The translations under genes and the position numbers were made by a program. Positions 25,457 through 33,287 of a stretch of 62,953 nt of DNA are shown here, piece after piece. The stretch comes from JBFWVD01 sp050246915 (GTDB taxonomy: Bacteria; Actinomycetota; Acidimicrobiia; Acidimicrobiales; Ilumatobacteraceae). The stretch covers positions 1 to 62,953 of the forward strand of contig JBFWVD010000029.1 of the NCBI GenBank assembly GCA_050246915.1. Reading direction: 5' to 3'. Positions within the stretch are counted from its first letter, which is position 1. Each line of letters opens with the position of its first letter. Below the pieces are notes generated by a model, which searched no databases, was not told where the DNA came from, and was given only the letters and a program-made list of their open reading frames with translations.

Positions 25457-27982
25457 TCACCAACCGAGGTTCACCGTCGTGGCGTAGCCGATCACGCCGT
25501 CGGTCTCGAGTTGATCCACCTCGGCGGTTGACAGGCCGAGCAACCCCTCGAGGATGGCCCGGTTGTCCTGCCCGAGGGTCGGTGCCGGCAGCGTGTTCCA
25601 CACCGCCGGCCCTCGCGACAACGTGAGGGGGAAGGCAGGCACGCGGATAGCCCCGACGACGGCCTTCTCGACCGTCTCGTAGAACCCGCGGGCCACCAGC
25701 GTCTCGATCTCGGCCTGCTCGTGCGGTGGCACCACTCGTGAGGCCGGCACCCCCGCCGCGCACAACACTGCGGCGGCGGCTTCGGCATCGAGCGATTCAC
25801 ACCACTGGGAGATCGCCGAGTCGATGCGATCGTGCGCCGCCATGCGCTCGGCGACCGACAGCGCCGCGTCGGCAGCGGGCAGCCCGACGACGGAGCACAG
25901 CGCGCGCCACTGCTCGTCGGTCTCGATGGAGACGGCCAACCAGTCATCAGCTGGCACGTTGGCGTGACGCGACGGCCGATCGACGCAGCGATAGCACCCT
26001 TGCGGCGCAAGGACCCACGATCGGTTCACGATGCGGCCCAGCAACGTCCCCGACGACGAGTATTCGGCCACCTGCTCGGCGGTCATCTGGAGCGCGGTGC
26101 CGGTCTGGGGTGATTCGATGAGGGCGCCTTCACCGGTGCGGCGGTGATGATCGAGGGCCAGCACCAAGGCGATGGTGCCGTGCAAGCCGCCCAGCGCGTC
26201 GGACGCCGCGCCCACCATCTGCGGAGCACGGTCGGGTTCGCCGGTCATCCACGACAGGCCACTGGCCTGATCGATGGTGGGGGCGTAGCCGACGCGGTCC
26301 TTCCACGGACCCGACGTGCCAAAGGCGGGGGCCCGCAACATGATGATGTCGGGCTTGATGGCTCGCAGCTCGTCGTAGGACAGGCCGAGTTGATCCATGA
26401 CCCGCGTCGAGTAGTTCTCCACCAGCACGTCGGACTCGGCGATGAGAGCCCGCAGCAGCTCCCGCCCGCGCTCGGTCTGCAGATCCAAGGTGATGTCGCG
26501 CTTGTTGGTGTTGGTGCCGTTGAAGAACGGGCTGGTCTCCCACCAACCGGGCTCGCTCATGGGGATGGTGGTGGCCATGCGGATGCCGTCGGGGCGCTTC
26601 ACCGATTCGACGTGGATGACGTCGGCGCCCAACATGGCGAGGGGATGGGCGATGATCGGCCCGGCCCAGAAGGCCGTCATGTCGACGATGCGCACACCGG
26701 CGAAGGGCAGGGTGTCCGGAGCGGCACCCGCGGCCGCAGGTGCCACGGCAGCGCTGGCGGGCGCACCGGCCGCACCGGGGGCGGACTCGGCAGGCGCACC
26801 GGAGCCAGACACGGCGGACGCCACGGCGGAGCGAGATGTCAACTCAGCTTGCACCTCGGCGCGGTCGGCGCCCAGCAGCGGTGACGCCGAGAACGGTCGC
26901 CGCAGGAACGACGATGCGTGGTACCACACGTCGGGTTGGGTGAACCCGGAGCGGGGGTTGGCCACGAACTGCTGGCGTTCGATGTAGTGATCGAAGGTGG
27001 GGAGCGTGGCCCCGTTGCCGATGGGGGCCACGGGGATGCGGAGCATGGCGGCGAACTCGATGATCTCGTCGGTGGTGCGCTCACGGGACCATTCGTCGAT
27101 GATGGCCGACAGCTCGTCGTGTCGCATGAAGCGGTTGTTCATGAGGCCGAGCGACGGGTCCTCCAGCCAGTCGAAGCGTTCGATCATGGTGCAGAAGTCG
27201 AGCCATTGCTGACCGGTCGTGACCCACAGGCCGATCCAACCGTCCTTGGTGGGATGCACGCACGGGACGGGGTCGGTGCGGACCGGTCGATAGGGGAAGC
27301 CGGTGGTGTCCAGGAACGTGATGGGGAACATGTGATGGGTGAGTTGCATCACTTCCAGGCCGGACACGTCGATGAGCTCGCCGCCGCCGGAGATGTCGGC
27401 GCGGGCCTTGGCCACCAACACCCCGAGGGCGCCCAAGGTGCCGAGGGCGTATTCGCCGTGCGCACCGCCCATCATGATGGGTGTGCCGCCGGTGGGTCCG
27501 TGGTTCCACGCCGAACCGCTGAGCGCCTGCCAGATGAACTCGTTGCTGGGGCGATCGGTCCACGGGCCGGTGAGGCCGTAGCCGGTGAGGGCGAGCACCG
27601 ATGCGTGTGGGGCGAGGCGCTGGAGTTCGTCGACGCTGCATTCGGGCCGGGCGCACAACGTCGATCGCTCCGACCACACGATGACGTCGGCGATGGTGAG
27701 CAGCGATCGCAGCAGCGCGAGATCGTCGGCGCTCTCGGGGTCGATGACGATGCTGCGCTTGGAGGTGGACAGGAACTGGAACAGCACGCCACCGACGTCG
27801 GGGTCGATGGCGGCGCCGCTGGCCGAGCGTCGACGGAGGCGGTTACCGCCGGGGGGTTCGACGATGATCACGTCGGCCCCGGAGTCGGCGAGGATCTTGG
27901 TGCAGTAGGCACCGGCGATCCCCTCGGACAGATCGATGACCCGGAACGACGATTCGAGCGGTGTCGCGGTGTGGCCTGCCAT
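25457..27982 (-). CDS. Fused double CaiB/BaiF family CoA-transferase, second copy
   Basis: 841 aa, two family III CoA-transferase domains. The first (~10-400) starts F-R-V-I-D-L-S-E-G-I-A-G-A-Y and has P-P-G-G-N-R-L-R-R. The second (~435-835) starts G-V-R-I-V-D-M-T-A-F-W-A-G-P-I. The halves are joined by a long Ala/Pro/Gly linker (~400-430, mostly ASAAVAPAAAGAAP). At the catalytic Asp position the first half has Glu (G-A-H-G-E-Y-A-L-G) and the second Asp (G-A-A-S-D-A-L-G-G). It moves CoA between acyl donors and acceptors in lipid, steroid or carnitine-like metabolism; substrate unknown. Start at ATG 27982. Confidence 0.85.
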   Translation of the reverse strand: MAGHTATPLESSFRVIDLSEGIAGAYCTKILADSGADVIIVEPPGGNRLRRRSASGAAIDPDVGGVLFQFLSTSKRSIVIDPESADDLALLRSLLTIADVIVWSERSTLCARPECSVDELQRLAPHASVLALTGYGLTGPWTDRPSNEFIWQALSGSAWNHGPTGGTPIMMGGAHGEYALGTLGALGVLVAKARADISGGGELIDVSGLEVMQLTHHMFPITFLDTTGFPYRPVRTDPVPCVHPTKDGWIGLWVTTGQQWLDFCTMIERFDWLEDPSLGLMNNRFMRHDELSAIIDEWSRERTTDEIIEFAAMLRIPVAPIGNGATLPTFDHYIERQQFVANPRSGFTQPDVWYHASSFLRRPFSASPLLGADRAEVQAELTSRSAVASAVSGSGAPAESAPGAAGAPASAAVAPAAAGAAPDTLPFAGVRIVDMTAFWAGPIIAHPLAMLGADVIHVESVKRPDGIRMATTIPMSEPGWWETSPFFNGTNTNKRDITLDLQTERGRELLRALIAESDVLVENYSTRVMDQLGLSYDELRAIKPDIIMLRAPAFGTSGPWKDRVGYAPTIDQASGLSWMTGEPDRAPQMVGAASDALGGLHGTIALVLALDHHRRTGEGALIESPQTGTALQMTAEQVAEYSSSGTLLGRIVNRSWVLAPQGCYRCVDRPSRHANVPADDWLAVSIETDEQWRALCSVVGLPAADAALSVAERMAAHDRIDSAISQWCESLDAEAAAAVLCAAGVPASRVVPPHEQAEIETLVARGFYETVEKAVVGAIRVPAFPLTLSRGPAVWNTLPAPTLGQDNRAILEGLLGLSTAEVDQLETDGVIGYATTVNLGW
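26838..26853. repeat. GTCAA-N6-TTGCA variant palindrome
   Basis: Inside the second fused CoA-transferase gene, spacer CTCAGC. Mixed-half-site member of the palindrome family. Confidence 0.4.
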
Positions 27983-28059
27983 GGACGCGCAACGTAGTGC
28001 GGCCCGCGAGGGGTGTCGCGCCGGGGCCATGGGACGACCCCGACCACATCTCTGCAGTT

Positions 28060-28075
28060 GTCAAGGAACATTGAC
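28060..28075. repeat. GTCAA-N6-TTGAC palindrome, copy 4 (intergenic)
   Basis: Exact copy, spacer GGAACA, the only perfect copy outside a gene. It lies about 80 bases upstream of the second fused CoA-transferase start and past the end of the HNH gene. Confidence 0.7.
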
Positions 28076-28111
28076 GCGCACCAACGGAACCAGACGGCGC
28101 CGCGCCGCCAC

Positions 28112-29383
28112 CTAGCCCCAGTGCCGATTCGGCCCGGCCCGGGGCAGTTCGGTGCCGTCGGGCAAGGTGATGCGTAACGTGCGATCGGCGGAGAGTTCGA
28201 GCTGCCAACCCTCGGCGTGGATGCGGGCATGATGCTTGGCGCAGGTGGGGAGCAGCAGCTCGATGTCGGTGTCGCCACCGTCGTCCCATGCACGCACGTG
28301 GTGGATGCGACATCGCGCCACCGAGGCGCTGCACCCGGGAATGGCACAGGTGGCGTACATGGCCCGCAGCGCTCGTCGCTGGGCTCGGTTGGCCAAGCGG
28401 GCGTCTCGTCCTTGATGCAGGTTGCCGGGGGCAAAGGCCAGCGCCCCGTTGCGCACGACGATGGGATGGATCTTGGTGCGGGGCCGTGTGAGCAACTCGA
28501 TGAGGAACGGCACCGGCACCTCGAGCGGCATACCGAAGTCGATCTCGATGTCGTCCTTGGTGGCGTCGACCACGACCGAGACGTCCACACCACCGGTTTG
28601 GGAGGTGAGCGTGGACCCGTCGGGCAACCGTCCGGTGATCAACGCATCGAGGGCGAGGGCACGCAGATGGTTCTGCTTCTCGATGGGGTCGGTGGGACAG
28701 TTCTCGGGCGTGGGCATGGCGTAGATCTGGGCGAGCGCGGCTTCGAGGCGTGCCGCCATCTCAAACGCGAGCTGCGGGTCGATCTGGCCGGCCAGATGGA
28801 ACATGCCGGTCTCCATGTCGGTCCACCAGCGAAGTGAGGTGTCACGTCGTTGGCGGGCGGCGCGGCAGATGCCGAGCACTCGACGGATGTCCCGGGAGGT
28901 GCGAGCAAGGTGTTGGCGGAACTGGTCGACGCTGTGCGTACATGCTTGTGCGACAAGGGCATCGGACCGTTCCCGCATGAGGCGCGCCACTGCGGGCTCC
29001 TGGGCTCGGAGCGAGTCGGCGAGGGCATCGGCATGGCCGGCTGTGATGGAGCCCCACGCGAGCGCTTCGTTGATGGCGGGCACGTCGGCGAGTTGGCGGG
29101 CTCGTTGGATCATGCGATCGGCGGCGTTCATGTTGATGCGAGAGGCCTCGGCGATGTCCCGCTCGGCGACGGATGAGACCGATGCGATGGCGCCGACGAG
29201 GCTGAGCTTGCGGGCCTGGCACCACGACAGGAGTTGTTCGACGTCACGTAGCTGGGCGACGAGGCCGTCACGATCGGCGGCGTCGGCAGCAGCGATCGAT
29301 TGCACCAGCGCCATGGCGCGCGCCGAGGCCGCGGTGGCGGGGTCCTCGGTGCTCGGCGTGGACGCAGCGGTCATGGTGATCAT
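28112..29383 (-). CDS. DUF222-HNH endonuclease
   Basis: 423 aa. The N-terminal ~280 residues are the helical DUF222 (13E12-type) domain common in multi-copy actinobacterial families (V-E-Q-L-L-S-W-C-Q-A-R-K, then N-M-N-A-A-D-R-M-I-Q-R-A). The C-terminal HNH site is C-R-I-H-H-V-R-A-W-D-D-G-G followed by L-L-L-P-T-C-A-K-H-H (~360-395). Such proteins are probably DNA endonucleases, with mobile or repeat-associated behaviour. The start codon is uncertain: ATG 29383 or 29374. The 5' region is duplicated upstream. Confidence 0.85.
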   Translation of the reverse strand: MITMTAASTPSTEDPATAASARAMALVQSIAAADAADRDGLVAQLRDVEQLLSWCQARKLSLVGAIASVSSVAERDIAEASRINMNAADRMIQRARQLADVPAINEALAWGSITAGHADALADSLRAQEPAVARLMRERSDALVAQACTHSVDQFRQHLARTSRDIRRVLGICRAARQRRDTSLRWWTDMETGMFHLAGQIDPQLAFEMAARLEAALAQIYAMPTPENCPTDPIEKQNHLRALALDALITGRLPDGSTLTSQTGGVDVSVVVDATKDDIEIDFGMPLEVPVPFLIELLTRPRTKIHPIVVRNGALAFAPGNLHQGRDARLANRAQRRALRAMYATCAIPGCSASVARCRIHHVRAWDDGGDTDIELLLPTCAKHHARIHAEGWQLELSADRTLRITLPDGTELPRAGPNRHWG

Positions 29384-29484
29384 GATGACAAGGGGGGGTG
29401 ATGAAAATGGTTGGCGCCTCGGGGGAGCGGCGTGGACACGTGAGTCATGCGGGACATGGTGACGAGGGGGTGTAACGAAAACGC
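29355..29484 (-). repeat. Duplicated start region of the DUF222-HNH gene
   Basis: A ~56-bp block at 29355-29410, covering the start codons of the HNH gene, has an imperfect direct copy at 29429-29484. Both contain GGCGTGGAC, GTCATG, then a run of five to seven G and a purine-rich end. The upstream copy encodes a short dead-end peptide, MSRMTHVSTPLPRG..., matching the real N-terminus MITMTAASTP. It looks like a relic of recombination between related gene copies. Confidence 0.6.
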
Positions 29485-29564
29485 GAACGGGGGCTGAGCA
29501 CATCCGACAGAGCGACCGCAGCAGACGACAGCATCAGCGAACACCCCCTCGGTATGGTCATCAC

Positions 29565-30722
29565 ATGGCACGTGCAGAAGCTCAGATGGTCACCGGTGCT
29601 CGGGCCTCGCTCGCCGAGGATTCGCCGTTCCGGCTCATGTGTCAGGCGTCCGCGCTCATCGACTTGATGACGCGGCGGCCGGGCATCGACCTGATCGAAC
29701 CGAGCATGCGGAATGTGAGCGATGGCGATGTCTTCGAGACGTTCGTTACCAGTGGCATCCGTGAGACGGCGGCACTGGCGATGGCGGTGGCGGTGATGCA
29801 TCCCGATCTGTTCGTGGCGGCGCGCATCCGGGCCGCGCTGAAAGATGTGAGCATCCCCAATGCGCCGCGATGGTTGGGGTCGATGGATCGCATTGTGGTC
29901 ACCGATGCGATGGTGCAGGCCGATCCGTTCGGCGACGGTGAGATCGTGGTGATGTCGTGGCGTTGGCCCGGCAGCGTGGTGACGGGCGGACCGACGGCGA
30001 GCGCGATGGTGCATGTGGAGCACACGCTGGGGACGGTGGTGAAGACGGCGATGGTGGTGCCCGAGCCGATGGCCGATCTGCGCGAGATGTGGGAGCAGTC
30101 CGAGGGTCTGCGGGTGACGAGGCAGTCGATCGGGTTGGCCGATGCGCGGTCGCGTGTCATCGATGCGATCGCCAACGGTGATGCGCGTGCGTGGCATCGC
30201 GAGACCGAGACGTGGCCGTCGTGTCGGGCGCTGATCGAGTGGATGGTGCGTCAGGCGCCCAGTGGTGGGACGGGGTATCTGCGGGCGCCGTGGTCGGCGT
30301 CAGATCGCGAGGATCTGTTGGCGGGGTTCTTGGCGTCATCGGAGGCGGCAGAGCTGGCGACGGCCCGCGGTGTGGACCTCGACCTGGTGTACGACTTGGC
30401 CGATCCGCTCGTTTGGTTCGGTTGCGACTACGGGGTGGGCGATCCGCTGCGGTGGAGCCCCGATTCGGTGTACCTCGTGATGGTGAGTTGGTTTCCGCAA
30501 ATGGTGCTCGGGCTCGATGTGGAGGAGTTCGAGCATCTGCCCGACGTGTTCGCGGCGTTCGTGCGGTACACGCATGGTCGGCGACGAGTGCAACCTGAGT
30601 TGACAGATGAGACGCTGGAGGCGGTGGAGCGATGGCGGCACGAGTTCGTGCGGCTCATGGAGTTGGCCTCGGCGGACTCGGAGCATGACGACTTCGATGA
30701 TGAGCCTGATGAACCGGCGTGA
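29565..30722 (+). CDS. Unrecognised family, paralog B
   Basis: 385 aa. It shares with the 598-aa product at 21794 the blocks V-x-M-S-W-R-W-P (~130), W-P-S-C-R-A-L-I-E-W, G-G-T-G-Y-L-R-A-P-W (~230), A-D-P-L-V-W-F-G-C-D-Y-G-V-G-D-P-L-R-W-S-P (~280-300) and L-P-D-V-F-A-A-F-V-R-Y. It lacks the ~200-residue C-terminal extension with the HTH-like segment and ends in an acidic tail. Length, order and spacing of the blocks agree, so this is a true paralog rather than chance similarity. It is divergent from the HNH gene; its ATG follows CTCGGTATGGTCATCAC with no ribosome binding site. Confidence 0.75.
   Translation: MARAEAQMVTGARASLAEDSPFRLMCQASALIDLMTRRPGIDLIEPSMRNVSDGDVFETFVTSGIRETAALAMAVAVMHPDLFVAARIRAALKDVSIPNAPRWLGSMDRIVVTDAMVQADPFGDGEIVVMSWRWPGSVVTGGPTASAMVHVEHTLGTVVKTAMVVPEPMADLREMWEQSEGLRVTRQSIGLADARSRVIDAIANGDARAWHRETETWPSCRALIEWMVRQAPSGGTGYLRAPWSASDREDLLAGFLASSEAAELATARGVDLDLVYDLADPLVWFGCDYGVGDPLRWSPDSVYLVMVSWFPQMVLGLDVEEFEHLPDVFAAFVRYTHGRRRVQPELTDETLEAVERWRHEFVRLMELASADSEHDDFDDEPDEPA
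30589..30604. repeat. TGCAA-N6-TTGAC variant palindrome
   Basis: Near the 3' end of the paralog B gene, spacer CCTGAG. The last member found before a ~15-kb gap. Confidence 0.4.
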
Positions 30723-30846
30723 CGAGCCCCACGCGCCGGGCCTGCTCGGTGACGGGGCCAAGGCGAGGCAATAGCGGGGCGATGATGTCACTCCCCCGGC
30801 GTACGTTGACCGGCGCCGGATGGTCCGGCGATGAGGGGAGGAAAGG

Positions 30847-31050
30847 TTGCCGAGGTTCTCGGTTCAGGCACCGGAGATCTGGATGCAGTGGTACGACGTC
30901 GAGGCGGACAGCGAGGACGAGGCTCGAGCCAAGGTGATGATCGGGCACGGCACGCCGATCGACGGCCCGACCTACATCGACACCCTCGACGATGTGGTGG
31001 GGGACTGGTTGGTGCTCGGCTCGCAAGAGGCGGAGGGGTTGAGCGGGTAG
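30847..31050 (+). CDS. 67-aa hypothetical protein
   Basis: TTG start preceded by GGGGAGG. The product begins MPRFSVQAPEIWMQWYDVEA and contains D-S-E-D-E-A-R-A-K-V, the pattern seen in many small alpha/beta proteins (strand, then an E-A-rich helix). It is acidic, without membrane spans or cysteines. Good ribosome binding site and compact composition favour a real gene; no function is suggested. Confidence 0.55.
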   Translation: MPRFSVQAPEIWMQWYDVEADSEDEARAKVMIGHGTPIDGPTYIDTLDDVVGDWLVLGSQEAEGLSG

Positions 31051-31199
31051 CGCGCTGATCGGCCAGGTGGCCAACTGGTGGGCGTGGATCGGTCAGGTGT
31101 TCAACGGTGTTCGACGGGGAGTGCTCCCCATTCTCAGAATCGACCTTCGCTCATACGTTCTCCTGACGACATTCGTCGCACACCAAAGGAGAATCCATC

Positions 31200-31589
31200 A
31201 TGAAGAAGAAGTTGAGCGGTACTGCCGCGCTGAGCTTGGCCTCGATCGCCGGAAGCGTCGGGATCGGCGCAGGAGCAGCCTCGGCGGCGTCGACCGTGTA
31301 CGCCGGCGGATTCGCTACGTGCGCAAGTCCCATCGGGTCCATCGCCGCGTCGAGTATCTCGGTGTGGCTCGACAGCGGGGCCTACGCGTCGGTCGGTACG
31401 AGCGCTCTTCCGTGGCAGACGGGTTTGTATCGGATGTCGTTCAGTTCGATGCCGTCCGCCGGTACCGGGGCATGGGTGATGGTGCGTTGCAACAACTTCA
31501 CGTGGCACCCGGGTGATCACTGGTACCGCACGTCGTACAAGCCCGATTGGCGCAACACGACCGGGGATCACAACTTCCTCAACGTCTGA
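31200..31589 (+). CDS. Small secreted protein
   Basis: 129 aa with AAAGGAG nine bases before the ATG. A standard Sec signal peptide is visible: M-K-K-K-L-S, hydrophobic core to ~28, and cleavage after G-A-A-S-A-A. The mature ~97 residues contain two cysteines (T-C-A-S-P and V-R-C-N-N), which could form a disulfide, and are rich in Ser, Tyr and Trp. Its fold is not recognised. It is followed by two hairpins and then the IS3 element. Confidence 0.7.
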   Translation: MKKKLSGTAALSLASIAGSVGIGAGAASAASTVYAGGFATCASPIGSIAASSISVWLDSGAYASVGTSALPWQTGLYRMSFSSMPSAGTGAWVMVRCNNFTWHPGDHWYRTSYKPDWRNTTGDHNFLNV

Positions 31590-31801
31590 TCGGTCGTGGT
31601 CACACTCGGGCTCCAACTCCAGGTATCGGCGGTGGGTGCGCGAGTAGGTGTCGGGCTGGTCGTGTTCGGGCGACACGACCGGCCCCCGCACCTTCGCTCC
31701 GGACCTCGACACCCGCATCGCAAGCCAGGTGCAGGCATGGAGAGGGTTCAGGCAAACCGTTGAGCGACATGTCCCCTCGGGCATGTCCGTTGCGGACTTC
31801 C
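31590..31801. other. Gap between secreted protein and IS: two hairpins
   Basis: At 31654-31684 a 12-bp stem (GGCTGGTCGTGT with ACACGACCGGCC, one G-T pair, 7-nt loop) is a good terminator candidate for the secreted-protein gene, although no T-run follows. At 31766-31787 GACATG/CATGTC arms enclose CCC/GGG. No gene is seen. Confidence 0.45.
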
Positions 31802-31851
31802 TGAATCGCCCCGTGATTTGTGGAGGCTCCAACCCTTGAGAGGATGGAGTC

Positions 31852-32187
31852 GTGGCAGGAAATGGAAAGCGGGGCCGGCCGCCGTATCCGGCAGAGTTGC
31901 GGCAGCGTGCGGTGCGGATGGTTGTTGATCATCAGCGTGAGTACACGTCGCAGTGGGCGGCGATCTCGGCGATCGCGGTGAAGCTCGGTGTGCATCGCGA
32001 AACGCTGCGCGGCTGGGTCCGCACCGCGGAGACTGATGCTGGGCAACGCCCGGGCCTGACGAGCGAGGACCGCGACCGGATCAAAGACCTCGAGCGTGAA
32101 GTGCGTGAGTTGCGTCGCACCAACGAGATTTTGAAGGCGGCCGCGTCTTTCTTCGGAGCGGAGCTCGACCGCAACTCCAAGAAGTGA
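31852..32187 (+). CDS. IS3-family OrfA (HTH protein)
   Basis: 111 aa, GTG start inside the IS. Helix-turn-helix residues 15-60 (P-A-E-L-R-Q-R-A-V-R-M-V, then A-V-K-L-G-V-H-R-E-T-L-R-G-W-V) bind the terminal repeats; a leucine-zipper-like helix follows (L-E-R-E-V-R-E-L-R-R-T-N-E-I-L-K). It overlaps OrfB by 4 nt. Members of this family usually make the active OrfAB transposase by -1 frameshifting; near the end, CCAAGAAG is only a weak slippery candidate. Confidence 0.92.
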   Translation: MAGNGKRGRPPYPAELRQRAVRMVVDHQREYTSQWAAISAIAVKLGVHRETLRGWVRTAETDAGQRPGLTSEDRDRIKDLEREVRELRRTNEILKAAASFFGAELDRNSKK

Positions 32188-33119
32188 TCGCGTTCATCGA
32201 CGCTCACAAAGACAGCGTCGTTGGTGGACTGCGGTGGGGAGTCGAGCCGATCTGCGAGGTGTTGCAGGTCGCTCCCAGCAGCTACTACGCGGCGCGTTCG
32301 CGGCCCAAATCACGGCGAGCGGTACGGGACGAAGTGCTCAAGGTCGAGATCGCTCGGGTGTATGGCGAGAACAACGTCGTCTACGGCGCCGACAAGGTGT
32401 GGACCCAGCTCAACCGTGAAGACATACGCGTGGCGCGTTGCACCGTGGAACGGTTGATGGGTGTGCTGGGGTTGTCGGGAGTCAAGCGGGGCCACGCGTT
32501 CACGGTCACGACCCGCCCCGATGACACGCTGCACCGTCCCGCCGATCTGGTCGCACGACAGTTCGCGGCGGCGGCCCCGAACCGGTTGTGGGTCGCTGAC
32601 TTGACCTACGTCAAGACGCACTCGGGATGGGTGTATGTGGCGTTCATCATCGACGTGTACTCCCGGATGATCGTGGGTTGGCAAGCATCAACGTCGCTAC
32701 GTTCGGACTTGGCGATCGACGCGCTCGAGATGGCCGTGTTCAACCGGCTACGCGCCGGGAACGACCTGTCGCAGTTGATCCATCACAGTGACCGCGGCGT
32801 CCAATACCTTTCCATCCGCTACACCGAACGCCTCGCCGCAAACGACATCGTGGCGTCGGTCGGTTCACGCGGGGACAGCTACGACAACGCGCTCGCGGAG
32901 TCGTTCAACGGGCTCTACAAGTGGGAACTGATCTACCGGCAAGGACCATGGCAAGGCCTCGAGGACGTCGAGTTCGCCACCCTCAACTACGTTGAATGGT
33001 TCAACCATCGACGGCTTCACAGCGCCATCACCCAAGAAGCCAGCTACACCACACCCGCCGAGCACGAAGCGGCCTACTACCGTCAGAACACACCGGCCCT
33101 CGAGCCGGTCACCCAATAA
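32184..33119 (+). CDS. IS3-family OrfB (DDE transposase)
   Basis: 311 aa, GTG start within the OrfA stop region. The catalytic triad is D139 (L-W-V-A-D-L-T-Y), D203 (H-H-S-D-R-G-V-Q-Y) and E239 (N-A-L-A-E-S-F-N), with the 35-residue D-E spacing characteristic of IS3 retroviral-type integrase cores. The ending Y-V-E-W-F-N-H-R-R-L-H-S-A-I is also standard. No frameshift or stop disrupts the frame. Confidence 0.95.
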   Translation: MIAFIDAHKDSVVGGLRWGVEPICEVLQVAPSSYYAARSRPKSRRAVRDEVLKVEIARVYGENNVVYGADKVWTQLNREDIRVARCTVERLMGVLGLSGVKRGHAFTVTTRPDDTLHRPADLVARQFAAAAPNRLWVADLTYVKTHSGWVYVAFIIDVYSRMIVGWQASTSLRSDLAIDALEMAVFNRLRAGNDLSQLIHHSDRGVQYLSIRYTERLAANDIVASVGSRGDSYDNALAESFNGLYKWELIYRQGPWQGLEDVEFATLNYVEWFNHRRLHSAITQEASYTTPAEHEAAYYRQNTPALEPVTQ

Positions 33120-33224
33120 ACCGAGCCTCCATCAAACACGGGGCGATTCATTCCAGCCGCATTGCCGTGCCCGTAGGGTGTTGGCGCCGTCATACCGCAC
33201 ATTCATCACAAGGCAGGGACAATC

Positions 33225-33287
33225 ATGGGCGAGAGGCCGGGTCTGCCCAACGCGACCCGATGGTTCCAGAGTCAGGGCACCCCGTGA
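33225..33287 (+). CDS. Possible 20-aa leader peptide coupled to kinase gene
   Basis: ATG 33225, with AGGCAGGGAC upstream, opens a frame (MGERPGLPNATRWFQSQGTP) whose TGA overlaps the GTG start of the kinase as GTGA. This geometry is that of translational coupling. Only position and ribosome binding site support it. Confidence 0.3.
   Translation: MGERPGLPNATRWFQSQGTP

Larger units (their letters stand above)
31802..33150 (+). mobile_element. Intact IS3-family insertion sequence
   Basis: 1349 bp. The left end (31802-31829) and right end (33123-33150, inverted) are 28-bp inverted repeats with three mismatches, beginning TGAATCGCCCCGTG and ending CA at the outer right edge. The left flank ends TTCC (31798-31801) and the right flank begins TTCC (33151-33154): a 4-bp target duplication. 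Two overlapping frames encode OrfA and OrfB with an intact DDE triad. All parts look functional, so insertion is probably recent. It sits between two genes and does not visibly break either. Confidence 0.93.

Noticed and set aside
31648..31839. Gene interrupted by the IS3 element
   Set aside because: Joining the flanks across the element gives no reading frame with protein-like features or coherent codon use.
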